From Desulfobacterales bacterium (GTDB lineage: Bacteria > Desulfobacterota > Desulfobacteria > Desulfobacterales > UBA5852), in contig JASJCD010000002.1 in the NCBI GenBank assembly GCA_030066135.1, forward strand, positions 1 to 44,335: 44,335 bases of DNA, written 5' to 3'. The notes below the pieces were generated by a model. That model saw only the letters and a program-made list of their open reading frames with translations. It was not told where the DNA came from and made no database searches. Of this stretch, positions 35,961 to 44,335 are shown one piece after another; the first letter of the stretch is position 1, and each line of letters starts with the position of its first letter. The translations under genes and the position numbers were made by a program.

Positions 35961-37250
35961 ATGAACGAAGTCGTGATTGTCAGCGGGGCCAGGACGGCCG
36001 TAGGGGCTTTTGGGGGAACACTCAAAGATGTGCCGGTCGTCGATCTGGGCGCCGCGGTCATCAAGGATATTTTCAAACGCCGCAAGCTCAAGCCGGTGGC
36101 CAGTGAAATGATGCAGGCCGTGGCCCCCGAGACCTTGAAGGACCAGGGCGCCATCGATCTGGAGAAAGAATTTCAGGATTGGGATGGCGATGCCGCCCCG
36201 ATCAGCGTGGACGAAGTCATCATGGGCAATGTGCTCCAGACGGCCCAGGGTCAGAATCCGGCCCGGCAGGCCATGATCCGGGCGGGTGTGCCCAAGGAGA
36301 CACCGGCCTTCACGATCAACAAAGTCTGCGGCTCGGGTCTCAAGGCCATCGCCCTGGGGGCCGCCAGCATCGCCGCCGGTCAGGCCGAGGTGATTGTGGC
36401 CGGGGGCATGGAAAACATGAGCCAGGTGCCCATGGCCCTGCCCAAGGCGCGCTGGGGGTATCGCATGGAAGTGACGGGCACGGGCGCGATCCATGACCTC
36501 ATGGTGCTCGACGGCCTTTTCGAGATATTTTACGGTTATCATATGGGGCAGACGGCCGAGAATATTGCCGCCCTTTACGGGATCGGCCGGACGGAGCAGG
36601 ACGAACTGGGTGTGCTCAGCCATTCCCGGGCATTCGGGGCCGTCCGGGAGGGGCTTTTCAAAGAGGAGATCGTGCCGATCGTGCGCCAGACCCGCAAGGG
36701 CGAGGTTATCGTCGATACGGATGAGCGCCCCATGGAAACGGATGTAGAAAAGATGGGCCGTTTGCGGCCGGTTTTCAAAAAGGACGGCACCGTTACGGCC
36801 GGCAATGCCTCGGGCCTCAATGATGCCGCGGCCGCCGTCCTGCTGATGACCCCTGAAAAAGCAAACGCCCTTGGGCTTGAGGTCATGGCCCGCATCAAGA
36901 CCTACGCTGCGGCCGGCCTGGATCCGGCCTATATGGGACTCGGACCGGTGCCGGCCGTGCGCAAGGCGCTCAAGACCGCTGGCATGGCGATCGGGGATGT
37001 CGACACGATTGAACTCAACGAAGCCTTCGCTGTTCAGGCCATTGCCTGCTGCCGTGAATTGGGCCTCGCCGCCGACCGGCCCAATGAACTCGGCAGCGGC
37101 ATATCGATCGGCCATCCCATCGGCTGCACCGGTGCCCGCCAGATGGTGACGGCGATTCACCAGATGCGCCGTAAAGATTATGCCACCGGGCTGATTTCCA
37201 TGTGCATCGGCGGCGGCATGGGTATGGCCATGCTCGTCGAGCAGGTCTAA
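35961..37250 (+). CDS. Acetyl-CoA C-acyltransferase (thiolase)
   Basis: Cytoplasmic thiolase making or cleaving acetoacetyl-CoA or 3-oxoacyl-CoA. The acylated Cys is C123 in NKVCGSGLKAI, with H385 in GHPIGCTGARQ and C415 in SMCIGGGMGMA completing the active site; ELNEAFAVQAIA is also present. At 429 residues it is about 35 longer than usual: the extra piece lies at about residues 44-80 (SEMMQAVAPETLKDQG...), between IKDIFKRRKLKP and VDEVIMGN. GGGAGGAA precedes the ATG. No other beta-oxidation or PHB gene is adjacent, so direction and chain length cannot be told. Confidence 0.95.
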   Translation: MNEVVIVSGARTAVGAFGGTLKDVPVVDLGAAVIKDIFKRRKLKPVASEMMQAVAPETLKDQGAIDLEKEFQDWDGDAAPISVDEVIMGNVLQTAQGQNPARQAMIRAGVPKETPAFTINKVCGSGLKAIALGAASIAAGQAEVIVAGGMENMSQVPMALPKARWGYRMEVTGTGAIHDLMVLDGLFEIFYGYHMGQTAENIAALYGIGRTEQDELGVLSHSRAFGAVREGLFKEEIVPIVRQTRKGEVIVDTDERPMETDVEKMGRLRPVFKKDGTVTAGNASGLNDAAAAVLLMTPEKANALGLEVMARIKTYAAAGLDPAYMGLGPVPAVRKALKTAGMAIGDVDTIELNEAFAVQAIACCRELGLAADRPNELGSGISIGHPIGCTGARQMVTAIHQMRRKDYATGLISMCIGGGMGMAMLVEQV

Positions 37251-37488
37251 ACGACCCGTTGGCGACATTATGGTCTTGGTGGATCGGCGTGCGCACCGCG
37301 CTGACCTAGCCCGGGCAGTGACGGCTCTTCCGATGGGTTGGGCCGTTAAGCCCGGGAGCGTTTGATGAACCCATGGCCACGATCCGTCATTGGCGACAGG
37401 CGCCTACGACGACGAGCTACGCCGTTCGCACAGAAACACAGTCTGATGCGGCCATCCGCCCCGCAATTCTAATGATCGACGCCTGAAT

Positions 37489-39225
37489 ATGCTTATATCC
37501 TTGATGGCTGACATTGGTCGACATGAGCAAAGCGCCATTCACAGAGGGCGCGTTCTATCCGCCCTCTGGCGGTTTGCGGGTCCCGAACGGATCGATCATT
37601 TCCTGATCCTGACCCTTTTGGTATTCGGTCTGAGTACCATACCGGCGCGCGCACTGGTGGAAACACACCCGCTGGCGCCACCCGATCTCGGCAGCCCGCG
37701 CAGCACGCTGGCTTATTTCACGCAACATATGAATCAGGCCTACCAGATCCAGCTCAGCGCTGGATTCGAGAGCCCGGAGGCCAGGGCACATATACAAAAG
37801 GCCGTCCGGGCCCTGGATCTAAGCGACGTGGCCCCGGCCGATCGCCAGGATGTCGGTTTCGAAACGGCCCTGCTCCTGAAGGAGATCCTGGACCGCCTCG
37901 ATCTGCCCTCCGAAAACGAAATTCCCGACGCGGCCTTGATGAATCTGGGGAAAATGACGCAATGGACCATCCCGCACACCGAGATCACCATGGCCGGCGC
38001 AACCGAAGGCCCCCGTATGGGCCAATTTCTCTTCAATCGCCAGACCGTTGATCGCATTCGTGTTTTTTTCGACCGTATCCGTGAGTTGCCCTACAAGGAG
38101 GGCGCGGCCGTCGGCATCTACGAAGACTATATTTTCAGCCCCGGTCCACTGATCCCCAATCGCCTGATCCAGGCTCTGCCCCAATGGGCCCATGTGGGCT
38201 ATTTAGAGCAAGCCGTCTGGCAGTGGTTTGGCGCCTTTCTGCTTCTGGTTATCGGTTCCGCGACCGTCATCATGGTCTTTCAATGGTCGCGCGGCGGTGC
38301 GGACGGCGCTGCGCAGCCTGCCCAAACAGTCCATTGGCGACGATTCGCTCCTCCTGTAACGCTTCTGATCGTCTCCGGCATTCTGCGCTATCTGGTGGAC
38401 GAACAGATCAATTTCACCGGCGCGGTCTTGGAATATCATACGCGGACCTTACGCCTCGTGCTCTTTCTCAGCGGCGCCTGGTTCATCCTGGTGGCCGGAC
38501 GGGTCGTCACCGAACTGATCGTGAACTCCCCCCGGCTCAGGCCTAAACACATCGATCCCAACCTGACGCGCCTCATTTGCAAGCTGTTGACCTGGGTGCT
38601 GCTGATTTTCCTGATCTGGAATGTGTCGGAATACCTGGGGCTCTCCTTTACGGCTGTCTTCGCCTCGGCCGGTATCGCCGGTATCGCCCTGGCACTGGCC
38701 GCCCGCGAAACCCTGGCCAATTTTTTCGGCGGAATCAGCATCCTCATGGACCGGCCTTTCAAGACCGGCGATTTCATCCTGCTCGAATCCGGCGAGCGCG
38801 GCATGGTGGTGAACGTGGGCATGCGCAGCACGCGCCTGCTGACCCGCGACGATATCCAGATCGCCATTCCCAACTCCATTATCACCAATACCAAGGTCAT
38901 CAACGAAAGTGCGCCCCAGCCGCGGTTTCGCATACGGATACAAGTGGGTGTGGCGTACGATTCTGATATTGACCACGTGGAGAAGGTCTTGCTGGCCATA
39001 GCGGGGGCCAACAAGCTGGTCTCCCCCACCCCGACGCCGCGGGTACGATTCCGGTCCTTCGGTGATTCGGCCCTGGACTTCGAGCTGCTCTGCTGGGCCC
39101 GCAGGCCCCACGACAAAGGCCGGCTGATCCACGAGCTCAACCAGGCGATCTTTAAGTCTTTCAAGGCCGAAGGCATCGAAATCCCCTTTCCCCAGCGTGA
39201 TGTGCACCTGATCAAAGGCGACTGA
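37489..39225 (+). CDS. MscS-family mechanosensitive channel
   Basis: A 578-residue channel of the longer MscS type. An N-terminal hydrophobic segment (FLILTLLVFGLSTIPARA) and a large extracytoplasmic region of about 170 residues precede four to five membrane helices (WFGAFLLLVIGSATVIMVF; LVLFLSGAWFILVAGRVV; LLTWVLLIFLIWNV). The pore helix AGIAGIALALAARETLANFFGG and the MscS beta-domain RPFKTGDFILLESGERGMV with LLTRDDIQIAIPNSIIT are clear. No ribosome-binding site is evident before ATG 37489 or ATG 37504, so the start is uncertain. Such channels release solutes on hypo-osmotic shock; the BCCT transporter downstream imports them, which fits an osmoregulatory pair. Confidence 0.94.
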   Translation: MLISLMADIGRHEQSAIHRGRVLSALWRFAGPERIDHFLILTLLVFGLSTIPARALVETHPLAPPDLGSPRSTLAYFTQHMNQAYQIQLSAGFESPEARAHIQKAVRALDLSDVAPADRQDVGFETALLLKEILDRLDLPSENEIPDAALMNLGKMTQWTIPHTEITMAGATEGPRMGQFLFNRQTVDRIRVFFDRIRELPYKEGAAVGIYEDYIFSPGPLIPNRLIQALPQWAHVGYLEQAVWQWFGAFLLLVIGSATVIMVFQWSRGGADGAAQPAQTVHWRRFAPPVTLLIVSGILRYLVDEQINFTGAVLEYHTRTLRLVLFLSGAWFILVAGRVVTELIVNSPRLRPKHIDPNLTRLICKLLTWVLLIFLIWNVSEYLGLSFTAVFASAGIAGIALALAARETLANFFGGISILMDRPFKTGDFILLESGERGMVVNVGMRSTRLLTRDDIQIAIPNSIITNTKVINESAPQPRFRIRIQVGVAYDSDIDHVEKVLLAIAGANKLVSPTPTPRVRFRSFGDSALDFELLCWARRPHDKGRLIHELNQAIFKSFKAEGIEIPFPQRDVHLIKGD

Positions 39226-39481
39226 TCCCGGACAGAATCTTCCGGTCTGGCACGGTCTGCAAGGTGGCGCCCGACAAAGCCCTTGCAAAGGCGGATCGGT
39301 GTGTATACATTTTTAGTCGTTCCAGTGTCCTCCCTTCCCAATAACCTTACTAGCTGAACGATGCGCACCCATGTCATCACGGTACGGTGGCGGCTCAGCC
39401 GATGCCGGGCCACCGCCGGCCGGGTGATAAAGAACGGCAGCCCTGCGTTGGCAGCCACTCGATCGCTAAAAGGAGCGGACC

Positions 39482-40969
39482 GTGTTTAAAAATCCTCTGT
39501 TGCTCATCGCTTTGGCCCTGACCGGAATGGTCGCCGGCTGGGGCATCATCGACAATGCCGGGCTGGCTGCCTTTGCCAAAACCATGACCGGCGCCATGTT
39601 CACCAGCCGCGGCTGGTTCGTGATGCTTTCGGCAAGCCTGCTTTTGCTCCTGTGCATCTGGCTGGCATTTTCCCGCTACGGCCAAATCAAGCTCGGCCGC
39701 GACGACGACGAACCCGAGTTTTCCACGATAAGCTGGCTGACCATGCTATTTGCCGCCGGTATGGGGGTGGGGCTGCTTTTCTTTGGCACGGCCGAGCCCC
39801 TTTCCCACTTTAAAATCGTGCGCGATTATACCGATGTGTTCGATGCCGCCGAACACTCCCTGTTTGTCACTCATTTCCACTGGGGTCTGCATGCCTGGGC
39901 CATCTATGCCGTCACCGGCCTGGTGATCGCCTATTTCAGTTTTCGCAAGGGCCAGCCCACCCTGGTGAGCGCTCCGATGCAGACCGTTTTCGGCCGGCGT
40001 ACCTGGACGAAGGGACTCGGCTGGTTCAGCGACCTTTTGGCCATCTATGCCATTGCCATCGGCATCGGCGGCTCCATCGCCATGGGCGTCTTCCAGATCC
40101 AGAGCGGGGTCGAGTCCCTTTTGGGCCTTGAGAACCCCGGTCTGTGGTTGGCACTGGTCATATTGGCGGTGCTGTGTATCGCTTACATCCTGCCGCTGAC
40201 GGTGGATCTGAGTAAGGGCATGGCAACCCTCTCCAACACGGCCATGGCCATTGCCGCCGGCCTGATGGTCTTCGTGCTGCTGACCGGCCCGACCTTCTAT
40301 CTCATGAACGGCATCACGGCATCCATCGGCACCTATTTCTCCCGGGTGGTGCCGCAGGGATTTCAGACCTACACCTTTTTCGACGAAAACGTGACCGCCT
40401 GGTTTCAGTCCTGGACCCTTACTTTCATGGTATGGTGGTTTGCCTGGTCGCCCTTTGTGGGGGTGTTCATCGCCCGCATCTCCAAAGGCCGCACCATCCG
40501 GGAATATCTTTTAGGGGTCGTGCTGGTGCCGACCTTTTTTTCGATATTCTGGTTCGGCGTCTTCGGCAGTGCCGGATTCTTCGGCGTGCTCGAGTTCGAC
40601 AGCGGCATTCTGGACGTGGTCGAGACCAATATCAACGACACCACTTTTTTTGTGTTGCGGCATCTGCCCATGACGACCATCACTGTTTTCGCCACCGTGG
40701 TGGCCGCTTTCCTCTTTGTTGTCACGAGCGTGGTCAGCGCCGCCTTCGTGCTCTCCATGTTCTCGATCGGCGGCGACCTGAATCCCCCGACGAAGATGAA
40801 ACTTGTCTGGGGCGTCATCCTGGGCGCCCTGGGATTGGTGATGATTCTGTCCAACAGCATCGACGCGGTCAAGAGCATCATCGGCCTGGCCGCCCTGCCC
40901 TTTATTTTCATCGTCCTTCTAATTACGGTTTGCCTGCTAAAGGCCCTTAAATCCGAGGAGACCCCATGA
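39482..40969 (+). CDS. BCCT-family betaine/choline/carnitine transporter
   Basis: A 495-residue secondary transporter with about 12 membrane helices. The glycine-rich TM3 stretch AAGMGVGLLFFGTAEP and the TM8 signature WWFAWSPFVGVFIARISKGRT are diagnostic, and the latter keeps the three tryptophans of the BetP substrate cage, so a quaternary ammonium compound such as glycine betaine is the likely substrate. It starts with GTG at 39482, eight bases after AAGGAG. The short cytoplasmic ends lack the long C-terminal osmosensor helix of BetP. Its stop overlaps the start of a 34-residue membrane microprotein (ATGA). MscS upstream suggests osmotic function. Confidence 0.96.
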   Translation: MFKNPLLLIALALTGMVAGWGIIDNAGLAAFAKTMTGAMFTSRGWFVMLSASLLLLLCIWLAFSRYGQIKLGRDDDEPEFSTISWLTMLFAAGMGVGLLFFGTAEPLSHFKIVRDYTDVFDAAEHSLFVTHFHWGLHAWAIYAVTGLVIAYFSFRKGQPTLVSAPMQTVFGRRTWTKGLGWFSDLLAIYAIAIGIGGSIAMGVFQIQSGVESLLGLENPGLWLALVILAVLCIAYILPLTVDLSKGMATLSNTAMAIAAGLMVFVLLTGPTFYLMNGITASIGTYFSRVVPQGFQTYTFFDENVTAWFQSWTLTFMVWWFAWSPFVGVFIARISKGRTIREYLLGVVLVPTFFSIFWFGVFGSAGFFGVLEFDSGILDVVETNINDTTFFVLRHLPMTTITVFATVVAAFLFVVTSVVSAAFVLSMFSIGGDLNPPTKMKLVWGVILGALGLVMILSNSIDAVKSIIGLAALPFIFIVLLITVCLLKALKSEETP

Positions 40970-41070
40970 CCATCGCAGATTTGGTCGATACCTATCTCAA
41001 CGTCGGCGTGTTTGTCTTTATCGGCCTTCTGGTCTGGCTCTACTTCAAAAGTGACCCCGATGGCCGTTAG
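40966..41070 (+). CDS. 34-residue single-span membrane microprotein coupled to BCCT
   Basis: Too short for the ORF track. It translates as MTIADLVDTYLNVGVFVFI then GLLVWLYFKSDPDGR: a polar N-terminus, one hydrophobic span (about residues 12-27) and a short charged tail. Its ATG overlaps the transporter's TGA (ATGA), and GAGGAG lies eight bases upstream inside the BCCT gene, so translation is coupled. By analogy with small subunits of other secondary transporters (MetS of MetPS, the small partners of some sodium symporters), it could be an accessory subunit. That function is inference; the reading frame, coupling and hydrophobic span are seen directly. Confidence 0.75.
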   Translation: MTIADLVDTYLNVGVFVFIGLLVWLYFKSDPDGR

Positions 41071-41322
41071 CAGCTACGGCCGCGGTCCCCAATGCCGGAT
41101 GCGACTGCGGAACGCAATCACCTGATCACTCAGGCGCCTGTCCGATGTACACGCTGCCGATAAGGCCCAAGACAACGTGGTGTTATCCCATGCCACTTTT
41201 CCGAAACAGTGTCGCTGATTACGGCCTTCCCGAGGCTGGCCGATGCTGCGTTCCCCCCCATCCCTGCTTGAACACCTCGAATCAGTGCATACCCATTACA
41301 AATTAAAAAATATAGGTCGAAC

Positions 41323-43029
41323 ATGGATGAGTTAACGCAGCTAGAAGAAACCCAACGCGAGATGGCCAGACTCCGTCAGGAATTGCGCGCCTGTCGGGAG
41401 ACCAGCGAGGCGCTGCGACAAAACGAAACCAAATACCGTCACCTGGTGGAGAAAGCCAACGAGGCCATCCTGGTGGCGCAGGACGGTTTTTTTCAATATG
41501 CCAACCCCAAGGCCGTAGAACTGTTCGGTCATCCACGGCAGGTGCTGACCACCCGGCCGCTGGCCTCCTTTGTTCACCCCGATGACCGCGAGATGGTGCA
41601 ACAAAGACATGCCGGGCGCACCCGGGGTGAAAATCTGCCGGAGACCTACGCCTTCCGCATCGTCCTTCCCAACAGCGCAACCCGGTGGGTCGAATTGAGG
41701 GTCAAACGCTTCACCTGGCATGGCCAGCCGGCCGCGCTTTGTTTCATCGCTGACATCACCCCGCGGATCCAAGCCGAAAAAAAATACCAGCGCGCCCTGG
41801 CCAGTCGCTTTGAAGGGTTCCTGATGCTCAGTAAGGAAAGGATTATCACGGAGGTCAACCAAGCCCTGCTGAAGATTTCCGGGTTCCGTACGAAAGACTT
41901 CATCGGACATCCGATCGACCAGTTCTACGCACGCGGCTCGGTTGATTTCTATTCGGCCAGCCCCGACCACTTCAGCTTCGAAGCCCTGTTTCGCGCCCGG
42001 GATGGCCGGCAGATTCCCATGCTCTTCAGCCGCAGCACGTTAAAGGATGAAAATGATCAAGCGACAGGCTTCATGTATTTTCTGACCGATCTGACCGACC
42101 TGAAAACCGCCCAGGAAGCCCTGCAGCGGGCGGAGCAGCGCTACCGCAGCATGTATCAAAACGCGCTGCAGGGCATGTTCCAGAGCCACCTGGCGGGCCA
42201 ACTGATCCGGGTCAATCCAGCCTTCGCCCGCATCCTCGGCTATGACTCCGTCGATGAGGTGCTTTCACTGCCCAGGGGAGCCAAAAGCTTTTACCGGCAT
42301 GCCGAAGACCGATCCCGGATGATTCGGGCCGTTCTCAAAAAAGGGGCGGTCACCAATCACGAATTGGAGCTCAAACGCAAGGACGGGCGACCGGTATGGG
42401 TGCTGGCCAATATCCGCCATATACGCGATGACAACGGGAAGATCATTCTCGAAGGCATGCTGGTAGACAACACCCATAAAAAATCGATGGAAACGGCCCT
42501 CAAGCGTGACCGCCGCAAATTCCGCGAGCTGGCGATCCACAACAACCTGACCGGGCTCTACAATACGCGCTACCTCTACCGGAAGCTCGATCAGATTATC
42601 GCCGAAAGCCATAGGATCCGGAGGCCGTTTTCTCTGGTTTTTATGGATATGGACAATTTCAAACAGGTGGTCGACACCTATGGCCACCTGAATGGCAGCC
42701 AGGCCCTCAAAGAAGTGGCCGCCACCATCAAAAGCTGCCTTCAAAAACCCTGTTTCGGCGTGGCCTACGGGGGGGACGAATTTGTCATCGTTCTGCCCGG
42801 ATACGATAAGTCACGGGCCCTGCGCAAGCTGGAGCAGATCCGCACCCGCATGGGCCAAACCCTTTATTTGACCCGGGCCGGTCTGCGGGTTCACCTGGGG
42901 GCCAGTTTCGGCGTGGCGACCTTTCCCGACGAGACGGATACCCGCGAGGGGCTTTTGGCGCTGGCCGACCAGGCCATGTTTCGGATCAAACAAACCGGCA
43001 AGGGGGCCATTGGCCAAGCCCCGCCCTGA
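41323..43029 (+). CDS. PAS-PAS-PAS-GGDEF nucleotide cyclase, Hypr-like
   Basis: A soluble 568-residue signalling protein: a short coiled N-terminus (2-30), three PAS domains (about 35-150, 155-260, 270-395) and a C-terminal GGDEF domain (about 410-565). The catalytic motif GGDEF (483-487) is intact. The guanine-recognition stretch reads FKQVVDTYGHLNGSQA: Asn of the usual ND pair is Val, and the Asp of GHxxGD is Ser (S459). Ser at that position is the hallmark of Hypr GGDEF enzymes of Geobacter that make 3',3'-cGAMP. No RxxD inhibitory site precedes GGDEF. The product could thus be cGAMP, c-di-GMP or neither. No heme or flavin motif is evident in the PAS domains. The gene stands alone after the BCCT unit. 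Confidence 0.94.
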   Translation: MDELTQLEETQREMARLRQELRACRETSEALRQNETKYRHLVEKANEAILVAQDGFFQYANPKAVELFGHPRQVLTTRPLASFVHPDDREMVQQRHAGRTRGENLPETYAFRIVLPNSATRWVELRVKRFTWHGQPAALCFIADITPRIQAEKKYQRALASRFEGFLMLSKERIITEVNQALLKISGFRTKDFIGHPIDQFYARGSVDFYSASPDHFSFEALFRARDGRQIPMLFSRSTLKDENDQATGFMYFLTDLTDLKTAQEALQRAEQRYRSMYQNALQGMFQSHLAGQLIRVNPAFARILGYDSVDEVLSLPRGAKSFYRHAEDRSRMIRAVLKKGAVTNHELELKRKDGRPVWVLANIRHIRDDNGKIILEGMLVDNTHKKSMETALKRDRRKFRELAIHNNLTGLYNTRYLYRKLDQIIAESHRIRRPFSLVFMDMDNFKQVVDTYGHLNGSQALKEVAATIKSCLQKPCFGVAYGGDEFVIVLPGYDKSRALRKLEQIRTRMGQTLYLTRAGLRVHLGASFGVATFPDETDTREGLLALADQAMFRIKQTGKGAIGQAPP

Positions 43030-43148
43030 TTGGAAAGGAACCAGGGCCGGCCCGGCGGCAGTTGTTTTGCATTTTCGGCAGGCGTGGGCTATGATCCATG
43101 GCATTCGTCGATCGTTATGGCCCAACTAACGTCGATTGCCATTCGCCC

Positions 43149-44335
43149 ATGCACCTGTTTTCAATCCTTCACGTCTTCGGCACCCTGTTTCTGGTTACGG
43201 GCATCTCTATGGTGCTGCCGATCGTCTGTGCGCTGATTTTCCCTGAAGGCGATTTTTTCGCTCTTTTCGTATCCGCCGTCCTGACCCTGATGTTGGGCGC
43301 TCCGCTGTGGTGGTTTTTCCGGCAGCACCACGAACTCGCCATCCGCGACGGCATCTTTATCGCCGTTTTCGGATGGGTGGCGGTTTCCGCCCTGAGCGCC
43401 CTGCCGTTCATGATTCATGGGGCCATCCCGTCGTTCACCGACGCCTTTTTCGAGATGATGTCCGGCTACACCACCAGCGGGGCCACCATCCTGACCGATA
43501 TTGAAGTCGTGCCCCACGGTCTTCTGTTCTGGCGCAGCCAGACCCACCTGCTGGGGGGCATGGGCTTTTTGACCCTGACCGTCATTTTCCTGCCCCACGG
43601 CGTGGGCGGACAGCGCATCTTCCGGGCCGAATCTTCCCCCGGCCAGGTGATCACCAAGGAAAAATTCCACTCCCGCAACCGCGACACCATGGTCCGGCTG
43701 TGGATCATCTACATGGTCTTAAACGCCGCTGAGACGCTGCTTCTGTGCCTGGGGGGCATGCCCCTGTTCGACTCCCTCTGCCACTCCTTCGGCACCGTTT
43801 CCACCTCCGGCTATTCCCCCTGGAACGCCAGCATCGGGCACTATGACAACGCCTATTTCGACTGGGTCATCATTATATTCATGTTCCTGGGCGGCATGAC
43901 CTTCGTTCTTTTCTACCAGATGATCAAAGGCGACTGGCGGGGGCTGCGGATTAACACCGAGTTTCGCTGGTACGTTAGTTTCCTGCTTTTCTTCTGCGGG
44001 ATGGTGTCGTGGATATTGTGGCGGGAGAACACCTACAGCCTGATGGATGCCATCCGTTTCGGGACGTTTCAGGTCGTGAGCCTGCTGACCACCACCGGCT
44101 TCACCACGGCCGACTACGAGCAGTGGCCTCAGGCGGCCCAGATGTTCCTCTTTGCCGTATGCTTCATCGGGGCCTGTGCGGGCTCCACCACCAGCGGCAT
44201 CAAGATCGTCCATTACGTGGTGCTGTGCAAGTTCATGGCGGCCGCCGTCAAGAAAATCTTTCTGCAGCCCATGAGCGTCATCTCGGTGCGCCTGAACCAG
44301 CGCCCGGTAGACGATTCCATCATCCAGCTTTCGGT
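43149..44335 (+). CDS. trkH: TrkH-family potassium uptake protein (partial, cut by window end)
   Basis: The first ~395 residues of a Trk potassium channel subunit; the frame is open at the window end, which is why the ORF track omits it. The typical N-terminus MHLFSILHVFGTLFLVTGISMVLP starts TM1. Four pore loops are seen: SGYTTSGATI, GTVSTSGYSP, SLLTTTGFTT and GACAGSTTSGIKI, with the expected filter glycines. An in-frame ATG at 43098 would add 17 residues, but the family starts at 43149; neither has a strong ribosome-binding site. TrkH works with the NAD-binding subunit TrkA, expected just downstream. With MscS and BCCT it rounds off an osmolarity/potassium neighbourhood. Confidence 0.93.
   Translation, partial: MHLFSILHVFGTLFLVTGISMVLPIVCALIFPEGDFFALFVSAVLTLMLGAPLWWFFRQHHELAIRDGIFIAVFGWVAVSALSALPFMIHGAIPSFTDAFFEMMSGYTTSGATILTDIEVVPHGLLFWRSQTHLLGGMGFLTLTVIFLPHGVGGQRIFRAESSPGQVITKEKFHSRNRDTMVRLWIIYMVLNAAETLLLCLGGMPLFDSLCHSFGTVSTSGYSPWNASIGHYDNAYFDWVIIIFMFLGGMTFVLFYQMIKGDWRGLRINTEFRWYVSFLLFFCGMVSWILWRENTYSLMDAIRFGTFQVVSLLTTTGFTTADYEQWPQAAQMFLFAVCFIGACAGSTTSGIKIVHYVVLCKFMAAAVKKIFLQPMSVISVRLNQRPVDDSIIQLS

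Noticed and set aside
35919-37268. 449-residue minus-strand ORF inside the thiolase gene
   Set aside because: His/Gly-rich shadow of the thiolase frame; no recognisable domain.
39246-39266. TGGCACGGTCTGCA resembling a sigma-54 promoter before BCCT
   Set aside because: GG-to-GC spacing is eight instead of ten bases.
39255-39289. Hairpin TGCAAGG...CCCTTGCA after the MscS gene
   Set aside because: Imperfect seven-base stem with a long loop and no T-run.

Overview
The window looks like chromosomal DNA (about 60% G+C by eye) of a Desulfobacterota bacterium, probably Desulfobacterales/Desulfosarcina-like. The reasons are the mix of a tetraheme c-type cytochrome, a rubrerythrin-like protein, a heme-bearing chemoreceptor, CxxC-rich small proteins, large PAS-rich sensors and AGTCAGGAG-type repeats. 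This placement is inference; no rRNA is present. I saw no tRNA, CRISPR array, insertion sequence or prophage.

Layout. 1-5.8 kb: a CarH/LitR-like B12-binding MerR regulator is divergent from lon, followed by ftsH and a clear terminator. 6-11 kb: a class I aminotransferase divergent from proA, a small Cys protein, a repeat cluster, and a TrpB2-type tryptophan synthase beta chain. 11-17.2 kb: one 2056-residue hybrid histidine kinase with three periplasmic solute-binding modules, four PAS domains, two receivers and an HPt. 17.3-19 kb (minus): a small membrane protein, a PduO-type cobalamin adenosyltransferase and an FNR-like flavoprotein. 19.3-21.3 kb (minus): a tetraheme cytochrome and a chemoreceptor carrying its own CxxCH. 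21.6-25.2 kb (minus): a GATase, a poly-gamma-glutamate hydrolase-like protein, an AlkB-type alkane monooxygenase, a rubredoxin-domain rubrerythrin-like protein and a hotdog thioesterase. 25.3-30.7 kb (minus): a DUF1189-like membrane protein, a PA14 lipoprotein, an unrecognised protein, a CxxCC protein with a gamma-glutamylcyclotransferase-like partner, RidA, and an IscR-like Rrf2 regulator. 30.8-34.9 kb (plus): der, rarA, a CBS-pair protein and a universal stress protein. 34.9-44.3 kb: an NRDE protein (minus), then thiolase, an MscS channel, a BCCT transporter with a 34-residue membrane microprotein that the ORF track misses, a PAS-GGDEF protein with altered base-recognition residues, and the first part of trkH, cut by the window end.

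Most of the window is housekeeping plus sensing of redox state, osmolarity and nutrients. The most interesting signals are: (1) the B12-photoreceptor-like regulator next to the two ATP-dependent proteases; (2) the GGDEF domain with Ser at the base-specificity position, as in cGAMP-making Hypr enzymes; (3) an alkB / rubredoxin-domain / thioesterase gene row in an apparently anaerobic lineage; (4) the heme chemoreceptor-cytochrome pair; (5) the translationally coupled BCCT microprotein; (6) an orphan IscR-like regulator with an IscR-type site over its own promoter. I do not see one clear multi-gene system of a wholly unknown type.
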